Assembly (NCBI GenBank): GCA_002803225.1
Contig: NXFV01001592.1
Span: forward strand, 1 to 11,549
Origin: Gamarada debralockiae
Taxonomy: Eukaryota > Ascomycota > Leotiomycetes > Helotiales > Hyphodiscaceae
Direction: 5' to 3'
Length of the DNA stretch: 11,549 bases
How positions within the stretch are numbered: the stretch's first letter is position 1; the number at the start of each line of letters is the position of its first letter. Below the pieces are notes generated by a model that was not told where the DNA came from, did not search any database, and saw only the letters and a program-made list of their open reading frames with translations. Positions 1-7,096 of the stretch are shown here, piece by piece. The position numbers and the translations under genes were made by a program.

Positions 1-363
1 CGTTCAGATATTGGGATAGATCGATACTAAGTATCCTTATATTTTAGGCAATATTCTTGACAAGCTGGATATCACGTGTCATGCGGCACATCTAAGCCTT
101 TGTCGAAGAATCCTTCTTTTCTTACAACTAGATCATCAGAAAAAAGGGGCGCATTTTTTTATATACATATAGTCGACGATTGTATCTTTTGTTTTAGTTT
201 TGAGTCGCAATCAAGCATCTGTCCTTCACAAGAGCCACGTGCGATAACCAGCGCAATCGGGAAGCGCATTTCGTTCCTTCTACGGTACTAATAATACATA
301 ACCGCTGTATTTCTGTAAAATGCATGTGCCGCAAATATGAAACGAAAGCGCGCGGTATTGAAA
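1..363. other. Left flank, no supported gene
   Basis: Only short open frames of about 70 codons occur here, on both strands, and none shows a recognisable domain, signal peptide or splice pattern. The composition is mixed with AT-rich patches. I see nothing that can be annotated as a gene before the inverted-repeat element that starts near 364. Confidence 0.5.
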
Positions 364-595
364 ACCGGCGATGACCCGGGGTGACAAGATACTCGGAACA
401 CTCGAAAAGTATAACCCTCATTTAATATTTTAACACAACATAATGTAAAGTTTTTGAACCCATAGGATTGTTCATTGAAACTTTCTCTATGCGCATATCT
501 ATTTTATTTTTATTTATTGTTGTAGCTGATAGAGAAAATCGGAGCGCATTATTCGAGTGTCCCGATTATCTTGTCACCCCCTGGTGATCCGGTCG
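364..595. mobile_element. MITE-like element bounded by inverted repeats
   Basis: The bases at 378-406 are the reverse complement of 552-580, with 27 of 29 positions matching; the shared core begins GGGGTGACAAGAT. The similarity continues outward (about 364-377 against 581-595, ACCGG at both outer ends) with a 2-base gap and a few mismatches, giving arms of about 43 bp. The roughly 145 bp between the arms is AT-rich and has no coding potential. Small size, long inverted ends and a non-coding core fit a miniature inverted-repeat transposable element. I see no clear target-site duplication, so the exact ends and the parent family are unknown. Confidence 0.55.
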
Positions 596-909
596 CGACA
601 TCACTCCAAAACTGTGACAGCAGCACTTCAGAGCAGGTCAAATCTAATAGTAGGAACAACAAGCGCAGGGACTTTATCCTGGTGCGTACAGACCATTGAT
701 GAAACGGCATGTGGCACAGCCCAGCCGTCACAAAAACGACCGCGCCGCAGGCCGCTTCGGGACAGCAACTGCGATCCGTTAAATCCTTTCTATAGGGGAT
801 ACTTAATCGTCGGTTTCGCTTACCTGTAAGACCTCGACGTTGCATTGGGTTATCATCCTTATATAGTAGAATAGCGAATAAGGCTCTAACCTTATTCTTG
901 TGCCTTTTT
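596..909. other. Stretch without a supported gene
   Basis: Open frames exist on both strands, the longest being 124 codons on the minus strand from 923 to 549. It runs across the right arm of the inverted-repeat element, shows no domain and has a mixed low-grade composition. I regard these as chance frames. Confidence 0.45.
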
Positions 910-1090
910 GGCCAGTTGACCAAGTGGTTAAAGCTATTCTCACTGCTTGTTATGTTTACTTGGTTTGCATCTCTTACACTGCTTCATATGATATCAGAGT
1001 AGATCTAAACGGTTTTAGCCTAGTGGCCTCGCTTACTAATGCCCCTATACTAGCAAGTCCCAGATATACAAAAACTAGTAACCTTATCCT
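910..1090 (+). repeat. tRNA-derived SINE-like remnant, two A/B box pairs
   Basis: Two successive blocks resemble tRNA internal promoters. The first has an A-box-like TGACCAAGTGGT at 917-928, close to the A box of tRNA-Ser and tRNA-Leu, and a B-box-like GGTTTGCATCT at 962-972. The 45-base spacing is what a tRNA gene would have. The second has TAGCCTAGTGG at 1016-1026, which matches the A-box consensus TRGYNNARNGG, and a weaker B-box-like CAAGTCC ending at 1060. When folded, the acceptor and T stems barely pair, so these are not working tRNAs. A decayed tRNA-derived SINE, possibly a dimer, is the best reading. Chance similarity cannot be excluded. Confidence 0.3.
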
Positions 1091-1093
1091 TCT

Positions 1094-1114
1094 GTGACAG
1101 ATGCAAACTGTCAC
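1094..1114. repeat. Perfect 7-bp hairpin
   Basis: GTGACAG at 1094-1100 and CTGTCAC at 1108-1114 are perfect reverse complements around a 7-base loop. The hairpin lies between the SINE-like block and the LTR-like block and may mark an element end. Its right arm overlaps the proposed TGTCACG start of the LTR-like sequence. Confidence 0.45.
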
Positions 1115-1291
1115 GAATCCAATTCCAAGGCCTGGAAGGCAAGGTAGGAAAGGTTCAGTTACGACTATTCTAAACTAAGGAGAGGAGAAGAAGAAGCTAC
1201 AGTTATCTGCATATAGAATATCTGGCTGCGCACAGACCATGTAAACAAACAAACAACTAGCCAACTAATCACGTCACACAGAACCGTTACA
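1109..1291 (+). repeat. Possible solo LTR fragment
   Basis: The block begins TGTCACG and ends CCGTTACA, giving short imperfect inverted ends of the TGT...ACA kind typical of LTR retrotransposons. It is 183 bp long and non-coding, with purine-rich and CAAA-rich stretches inside. No 5-bp target duplication is visible: the flanks read CAAAC and GTTAC. No second copy occurs in the window. The call rests only on the end structure and could be coincidental. Confidence 0.25.
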
Positions 1292-1380
1292 GTTACCCTC
1301 CGATTACATTCTGACTGGCAGCCTTACGTGACTCAACCTATCATCACTACTCTCTAACATATAGGAAGTATTAGAGATAG

Positions 1381-1613
1381 CAATGATGGAATGGCCTTCT
1401 AATTCTCCTGACTTGAACGCTATAGAGCCTACGTGGTTCTGGATAAAGAGAGAGATTACGAAGAAGGGCGTAATTCACTTGAATAAGATACTGAGAGAGA
1501 TATGGATTAAGTGTTGGGAAGAGATGTCACAAGAGAAGATTCAGGCTTGGATTAAGAGAATTCCAAGGCATATTCAGGAAGTGATTCGATGTAATGGCAA
1601 TAATATTTATTAG
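1381..1613 (+). pseudogene. Tc1/mariner transposase, C-terminal fragment
   Basis: The encoded peptide of about 76 residues carries the C-terminal signature of Tc1/mariner (DDE) transposases. Close to its start it reads EWPSNSPDLNAIEPTWFWIK, which matches the family's W-P-x-x-S-P-D-L-N-x-I-E block. The final acidic residue of the catalytic DDE/D triad is the E of the IEP motif. The rest is helix-rich and basic (KREITKKG, then WIKRIPRHIQEVI), as at the C-terminus of these enzymes. The DNA-binding domain and the first two catalytic aspartates are absent upstream, where sequence of another kind begins. Tc1 transposases are usually about 330-350 residues, so this is a 5'-truncated, inactive relic. 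Confidence 0.8.
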
Positions 1614-1835
1614 GAAGGTTGATATAGAGGCAGAGAGAAGAGGAGAATTCATTGAGGTAGTTGGAATATAACTTTAAACACACCCCCCTTTTATCAGACT
1701 AATTAATCAAAAGCCTAGCTTCTGACTGATAAAATGCTTATAGTGGGGCTACAGCATTGTCTCACTAAAGCTACATGGGGTTATAGTGCTTACGTTGATC
1801 CTTTAGGCTAGTCAACCCCTGTTTTTTTTTTGCAA
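1614..1835 (+). mobile_element. Probable 3' flank and end of the Tc1-like element
   Basis: The 220 bp after the transposase stop is non-coding. It contains an inverted pair TTTTATCAG (1689-1697) and CTGATAAAA (1726-1734). It also contains two GGGG-rich segments sharing TTATAGTG. It finishes with AGTCAACCCCTG before a run of T. Read on the minus strand the end starts CAGGGGTTGACT, a plausible Tc1/mariner terminal repeat, because many family members start with CAG. No matching 5' terminal repeat is present upstream, which agrees with a 5' truncation. The assignment of the end is inference. Confidence 0.35.
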
Positions 1836-1919
1836 AATTCCGGAGACTTTTGATCCCGGCCTCGTATGCTGGATACTGGTGTATGAGAGGGCACAGATGT
1901 ACCGCCGTGGTGTCCTGAC

Positions 1920-2218
1920 TTGACCAGAAAGTCTTCTCGAGTCTCGATGAATACGTCTCGATCTATACCAGACAGCGAGAATTACGGCTTCCGTGCTGCC
2001 AAAGAAACATTGCCGATCGTGGAGTTAACCTCTTCGCCCATGACCTGTACTATTTCGGGTCTCGTGGTTGATAGTATTGAACGGGCTGGACCCACAACAA
2101 AGTGCAGAAGATGGGATGAAAGATGTTGTTCTTACCCGTTGCAATGTCGGAGCTTATGGATCAGACGCAGAGACATACGCAGTCATCTGGGCGACTATAG
2201 TTGCAGATCAGGATTTTG
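1920..2218 (+). pseudogene. Frame-split coding-like relic, family unknown
   Basis: Two different frames here give protein-like translations that would join through one frame change near 2070. The first, from about 1921, includes LRLPCCQRNIADRGVNLFA and ends at two stops near 2070. The second, from about 2075, includes GMKDVVLTRCNVGAYGSDAE and runs to a stop near 2231. Both have a balanced, globular-looking composition, unlike the third frame. I do not recognise the family. No ATG start or splice signal clearly fits. A decayed gene is likelier than a live one, but chance is possible. Confidence 0.3.
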
Positions 2219-2586
2219 AAGGTACATCAGAGACTTGAAGAGCTCCCAAGTCATTCGGATCTACATTTGGGAGCCATTCACGCATTGCGGAAGATTCACG
2301 TCAAGCACTCTTTCACGAAGATACTACGTGAGCTGACTTCTTGATAATTCCACTTCTGCGGCTTTCACTTCTCGAGAGCAGCTCTTCCCATGCTAACTTT
2401 GCTCGGGACCCCCGAGCCAACATTTATGAGTTCCTGGTACGAAAGGAATAAAGACGTCAGAATTGGGGAACGCTGAGAATATTGAACAGCACCACGAAAA
2501 ACGACACCTTCATTGACCAAATCGACGAGCACAACAAAGGCGGTTCGTATCCTCCTTCCTATCCTAAATTATTTCTTGAAGTTGCA

Positions 2587-2760
2587 ATGCTAACTCTAAC
2601 ATCCCGGGTAGTAGACATCGACAACATCTTCTGTGGCTGCAACGGGAAGTGTTTTGCGTTGTATGGACAATGTGGTGGAGAAAATTACACAGGGTCAAGA
2701 GTCTGTGTTGCTGGTTTAACTTGCACATATTCGAATGCATTCTACTCGCAATGTTTGTAA
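2587..2760 (+). pseudogene. Orphan fungal cellulose-binding module (CBM1) at a C-terminus
   Basis: The last 35 or so codons before the TAA at 2758-2760 encode a complete family 1 carbohydrate-binding module. It starts [14 protein letters not shown] and ends NAFYSQCL. The four disulphide cysteines, the Q before the first cysteine, the conserved asparagine and two of the three cellulose-facing aromatics (Y and Y) are present; the middle aromatic is F. CBM1 binds crystalline cellulose as an appended domain of secreted enzymes. Here no catalytic domain, Ser/Thr-rich linker or signal peptide precedes it. An in-frame ATG at 2587 would give only 58 residues. A possible intron (GTTCGT donor near 2541, CTAAC branch near 2590, TAG acceptor near 2611) could join it to upstream sequence. 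It is probably the surviving last exon of a lost cellulase-type gene. Confidence 0.6.
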
Positions 2761-3518
2761 TTTGGAGAACGAAGACTTACCAGATATCTCTTCTCGTATC
2801 AATCGGCTCATTGTCGCTCGATATTTGCTTGAAAGTATGCTCAAAATATTGCATGCACTGCAATTCTTACGTTCCCATCACGTGCACCTCAACACTAGAA
2901 CTTCCCCAAATCTTAACACCGTTTTCACCCAAGTCGAAGCCAGCAGGCAGAGGCATTCTCGCCTGCTGATCAAATCTTAGAACCTGTTACCAATGCCTTC
3001 AAATGGAATGAGGAGAGCAACTTCTATTGCTTCACAGAAATCGAGTGGTTGTCTGTATTATCTCATTTCGTTTCAAAGGAGATATCCGCTCGACATATTC
3101 AGCCTCAACCATCCAAACAGTTTGAGCCATCGAAGTCACGAGCAATATCCCATTCAAAGACCGGCGAAATTTTGCAGTAGACTTCATTGTCCAGATAGGT
3201 CTTGTTAGCAGGTCTAGAAGGTACAGCGACATCCGTATGATTCCGTATATAGTAGATCTTCAGTAAGACTAAGAGTATCAGAGTAGCCATCAGCTAGACC
3301 AAATAGCTAGAAATAGTAGATATAAGGAGGTTGCGCCTTGTAGGAAGAGGAGTCGATATTACGAATTGAAGAAAACCAAGCCTATTTGGGACTAGCGTCA
3401 TATACACCACAGTATCAGATTACTCATACCAGCACTTCCGTGAGTTTTCGCGTTTGTATCAAGCAAAGGAGAGAGTGTGTTCCTCGGAGAATCGCAGATA
3501 GACATCTCTGCTAAAAGG
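2761..3518. other. Gene-poor stretch
   Basis: No gene can be supported. One minus-strand frame (3290 to 3105) gives a plausible-looking peptide that includes VPSRPANKTYLDNEVYCK and ends SNCLDG before a stop. It has no recognised domain, and nothing extends it on either side. The remaining frames are short and overlap on both strands. Confidence 0.4.
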
Positions 3519-3546
3519 TTAAACGCTTAGGTGGCTAAGCGCTTAA
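3519..3546. repeat. Strong 12-bp hairpin with 4-base loop
   Basis: TTAAACGCTTAG at 3519-3530 and CTAAGCGCTTAA at 3535-3546 pair with one A-C mismatch around the loop GTGG. The inner seven pairs (CGCTTAG/CTAAGCG) are perfect. It lies about 340 bp upstream of the decayed kinase gene. It could be a small palindromic repeat, the end of a transposon, or a structure in a transcript leader. There is no uridine tract after it and terminator function is not implied. Confidence 0.6.
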
Positions 3547-3768
3547 ACGGCCCAAGAGCAAACTTTCTATAACGGGTCACTTCTCATCCATCCTCAGCTT
3601 ATACGACTGCTAAATGGCAATATCAACGCAAATAAACCCAATCGAAGACGTAGGGGAAATCCGCCCCGAAATCGCGTCAACCTGCTCCGAAAACGATGGC
3701 AGGCGGTTTGATTGCATCAGAATGGAGAGTCCGCGATGCCCCATATTATTAATTTTTCTGCTCACCAG

Positions 3769-3840
3769 GTAAGTTCTTGTGGAAACCGTTCCTTGAAGCA
3801 GTTTTCTTTAAAACTACCTTTCATCTCTCTGCACACGCAG
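3769..3840 (+). other. Possible 5' leader intron of the AnmK relic
   Basis: A CAG|GTAAGT donor at 3769 and an acceptor ending CACACGCAG at 3840 enclose 72 bp with a pyrimidine-rich tract. It lies just upstream of the CT-rich sequence before the candidate start ATG at 3885. The size and signals are normal for an ascomycete intron, so it may be an intron in the old untranslated leader. No coding evidence supports it. Confidence 0.3.
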
Positions 3841-4066
3841 CTTTCGCATCTTCCTCGTATACTTCACTCGGAGAGAACTACATTATGGCAGCAAACAGTG
3901 GAATGGTAAGTCGCTGAGCTTGAAGGTCATTGACACAAATGCAAGGACATCAATGGATGCCTTGACAATGTACCCATGCACTCACTACACACACGAGAGC
4001 CCAGATGCACTTTTGAAGGCCGGCTACTGAGAGATGGCGAAGTCAAATTCGATGAGGCTTTGAGGA

Positions 4067-4113
4067 GTAAGTTCCTAACTCCCTTTGCCATGGCTGCGTA
4101 CTGACACGTCCAG
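4067..4113 (+). other. Relict intron 1 of the AnmK pseudogene
   Basis: A GTAAGT donor at 4067, a TACTGAC branch-type sequence near 4099 and a CAG acceptor at 4113 enclose 47 bp. Removing it joins the coding blocks ending DEALR and starting HVMHLIR in one frame with a split lysine codon. This shows the gene was once a spliced eukaryotic gene and not a recent bacterial insertion. Confidence 0.75.
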
Positions 4114-4181
4114 AGCACGTCATGCACCTGATTCGAACGAAAAAGACCTCACCCGAAGAGATCTCGATGGTCAACATCCAG

Positions 4182-4233
4182 GTAAGTCGAAGCAAAGCGG
4201 ATGTGGAATATCTGCTAGCATTTCTTTTCACAG
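4182..4233 (+). other. Relict intron 2 of the AnmK pseudogene
   Basis: CAG|GTAAGT at 4182 and TTTTCACAG ending at 4233 bound 52 bp. Splicing joins MVNIQ directly to LGEFAADV, which is continuous in the family. All splice signals are intact although the exons are broken. Confidence 0.8.
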
Positions 4234-5294
4234 CTCGGAGAGTTTGCGGCAGATGTGATCGAACAATTCGCACGAGAATACAACTTCAACCTATAAGAAA
4301 AAGTCGACATTATTGCTGGGTAAGGATAAACGATATGGCATCTGCTATTGCCCCACCTTTCCAAAGGCGACCAAATCCGCGCACATCTCAATATGGCCAA
4401 AATCTCCATAGTTACAGCGAAGACGGGTATCACATCACTCTCGAACTTCCGAGTCAGCGATATAGCACTGGGATGACAGGGCTGCCCACTGTTCGTGGCC
4501 TGGGACGGATTATGCGCAACGCATCCGACGAAGAACGTGGCAGTACAAAACATCATAATGCTGCCAAAAGGTGATCCGAGACTCGGATACGATTTTGACA
4601 CAGGACAAGGAAGTGTATACACCGATGGAGCCGTCAGGTACTTCACAAACGGCGAGCGTCAGTATGACGAGGATGGTGCAATGGGAGCAGCAGGTAAGGC
4701 TAATCAAGCCATCGTCGGTGAAGTCTTGCAGCAACCCTACTTCTTACACGATATCCCCAAGACGACAGGACGAGAGATATTCAGCGACAACCTGTCCGAA
4801 GAACTTTGTAAGCGTATGACGGACAAGGATACGTCACCAGAAGATTGCGTGGCTACCATCACTCGCATCACAGCACAATCCCTCGTAGACGGCTACAAGC
4901 GCCTTTGGACTCCCCAGATGCTTCGATGGGATTTATCTTGGTGGCAGAGGTCCTTACAATCCGAATATCATCAACTATCTCCGCGAACAACTTCGGAAGA
5001 CTCGCATTGAGCGTCTCGACGTGATCAGTGTTCCCTGCGGTAGCCGAGAAGTGGTGAGCTTTTCCTTCAAGGGACTCGAGTGTATCGTTAGTAGAAGTCT
5101 GATTGTGCCCGAAGTACGTGGAGGGTGACCGCGCAGGCATTGTTGGTCATTTTCAGCCTGGAGCGGGACTGCAGTATCATCGGCCGATGAAGCATGTTTA
5201 GGATTCCTTGGAGGAGTGGCCATTGGAGAAGAGGATGGATCCGGTCTTGAAGATGGAGATTGTTAGCGATGGGAAGGTTCAGAATGGGAAGTAG

Positions 5295-6660
5295 AGAGTT
5301 TTGCTTTCGCCACTTGGATGCGAGGAGTTACTTTGGCGTGCACGCATCTAGATATTGGATAGAATCCGACCTCCGTTCCGCTGACTGGGACATTTCTATC
5401 GGTCCCATATTCACATGACGCGACTCCCGTCCACTCCCTCTCCAAGTGGATGATCTGTAGATTCTTGAAAATGTTCATCAATCCGACCTTTGTTTAGCCC
5501 AAAGATGTTTTGATAGACTTGAATTCTAAGATCGCAGCAAAACCTTGATGAACTTCAATCGATCCTACACATGCGCACTACAGGAGAGTCAAGTAACAGT
5601 TCTACTTCTGTCCGCCAAGCTTTGTCTTGGTACCAATTCCACCTGAATCATACGATTATTTATCATTGCCTGAGGTACAGTTCATCTGGTCAGCGTCGCG
5701 CCAAGCTCAAAATCAGAGCACCAAGAAATGCGCAGCGAAGCTCGCGAAAACGTTGCGACGTACGTCCGCGTTTCGGAATCGGGAAGCTTCCTTTCCGCGG
5801 GGTTGACTGCGGCCTATCTGCAGAGATTGGATTAAATGGAGTTTAGGTTTGCTTGGCTGAGAACCATTTGAGACTAAGGATATTCCTTGGAGTTTCGCAG
5901 AAGAGAGTAATCGTCTCAACTTTCCGAGCCACGAACCGTGCCAGGCAATACCGACAACGCGGCGCTGCAAGGTTGGCAGCGGGGTATAAAGTTTATCTGC
6001 GGCTAGTAGCTAAATTTTGTATACTTCTTAATATGCTGGAGTTCATTTGTGGTAATAACCCTTGTAATGAGTGAGTGCGCTGAAATTTTCAGCCACGAAT
6101 CTTGGCTGCGTGCTTTCGGAACGTGTTCGTTTATTCAAGGGGTTCAGATGAACGGCATGGGAATATGTTCAAGGCTGACTAGGGGAGGAAGTCACGTTTC
6201 ATCCAGACTCCTGAGTACCGCTGCGCATTTCAATATTTCATTGGACTGTTGACTGCCGCGTGCGTAAACCCATGACTCTTTTCTACACTCTGGCAGACTG
6301 CCAAGGGCACAATTACACCTCGATCATATGGTTTCTGAATTTCGACTCTCGCAAAACATCGCGAAATCTTCCCTTTCACTGCCCTTTGGTTTCCCCAAAA
6401 CTTGGTTCAATCTACCCGGCCATGCGAATTACTCGTTCAGAGTAGTGAGACCGGATATACGAGCCCATTCACAGTTCAAATCTTTCATCGCCTCTCTACC
6501 CACCAACGACCTCCCTGGAAGACTCCGCGAAAGGAGAGATGAGGAATCCCCCTCCTAGCGCTCCAAGCCGTTAGCATCTTGGAACTTTCTTGGAGCTCAG
6601 CTAACATCTCTCAAGGAATTCGGAGTGGAAGCTTGAAGCCAAGGGACCAAGAAGTAACAT
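5295..6660. other. Long gene-poor spacer
   Basis: Short frames of 60-90 codons occur on both strands and overlap one another (5571-5846 plus with 5970-5713 minus; 6260-6558 plus in two frames). None contains a recognised motif, a convincing signal peptide or a linked splice structure. I find no gene, RNA gene or obvious repeat here. Confidence 0.45.
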
Positions 6661-7096
6661 AATATTGTTCTTCATACATTTAAATCTCCCTATCATTTCA
6701 CTTTGACTTTCTTATTCGTACTTTGTTGTTCTGCTCAGCTTACGCTTGTGAAGTGTTAGACTTTTGTGGTGTTCTATTCTTACGGATCTGTGATCTGACT
6801 TGTATTTATATTCAGCGCCGGCGCTCTCTGGTGGTATTGGTTCTATTCAGCAGCAACAACGACAAACATCTACTTCTCGGTCATTTATTACTATCCAATC
6901 TACGTTCTATATTTCTTCATTACCTGGATCCCATCGAAATCGTTCAATCGGTCCAGCAGATTAAAGTCTCCAGAAAGCCCGTCGGAAACGCACCCAAGAA
7001 CCTCAATCGCTTACCCTGATTCAACCATTCAACCCAACCATATTACAACTCTCCGCATCGCCATACTAAATCACTCAACAGAAAGAACGATTCATC
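6661..7096 (+). promoter_or_regulatory. Presumed promoter and leader of the carbonic anhydrase gene
   Basis: The sequence directly before the ATG at 7097 is rich in C, A and T with short CAACC and CACTCAAC runs, as is common in ascomycete leaders. The context before the start (ATTCATC|ATG) has a pyrimidine rather than a purine at -3, so it is not an optimal Kozak site. AT-rich segments such as TATTTATATT near 6803 could serve as core promoter elements. No specific factor site is claimed. Confidence 0.35.

Larger units (their letters stand above)
3885..5294 (+). pseudogene. anmK-like: Anhydro-N-acetylmuramic acid kinase homologue, decayed
   Basis: The AnmK family phosphorylates 1,6-anhydro-N-acetylmuramic acid with ATP during recycling of bacterial peptidoglycan. 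Family-like blocks appear in order. At 3911-4008 there is SLSLKVIDTNARTSMDA, corresponding to the N-terminal GTSMDG loop. At 4033-4293 there is DGEVKFDEALR, then TSPEEISMVNIQ joined to LGEFAADVIEQFA. From 4330 there is TIWH, then SNFRVSDIALG. At 4585-4780 there is YDFDTGQGSVYTDGAVRYFT, then EDGAMGAAGKA and PKTTGREIF. At 4840-4900 there is ATITRITAQSLVDGYKR. At 4928-5110 there is GIYLGGRGPYNPNII and GLECIVSRSLIVP. At 5124-5294 there is GIVGHFQPGA and a tail. Introns fit at 4067-4113 and 4182-4233. In-frame stops lie at 4294, 4321, 4327, 4474 and 5199. Frame changes occur near 3905, 4008-4020, 4908-4925 and 5110-5124. The start at 3885 is a guess. Confidence 0.85.

Noticed and set aside
549..923. 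Minus-strand open frame of 124 codons
   Set aside because: It crosses the right arm of the inverted-repeat element and shows no domain, signal peptide or conserved motif. The plus strand is also open over most of it.
910..982. Functional tRNA gene
   Set aside because: The A and B boxes are tRNA-like, but the acceptor and T stems do not pair and no proper anticodon arm forms.
3602..3768. N-terminal AnmK exon upstream of the candidate start
   Set aside because: A weak resemblance to the N-terminal loop in one frame was outweighed by the much better match at 3911-4008.
4122..4574. Plus-strand 150-codon frame read as a single gene
   Set aside because: Only its first 20 codons belong to the AnmK reading. 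The frame then runs through intron 2 and continues out of phase with the true coding blocks.
4215..4646. Minus-strand open frame of 143 codons
   Set aside because: It is antisense to the AnmK relic, which has strong family matches on the plus strand.
5571..5970. Overlapping plus and minus frames of 85-91 codons
   Set aside because: Neither has a motif, and they overlap almost fully, as expected for chance frames in GC-richer DNA.
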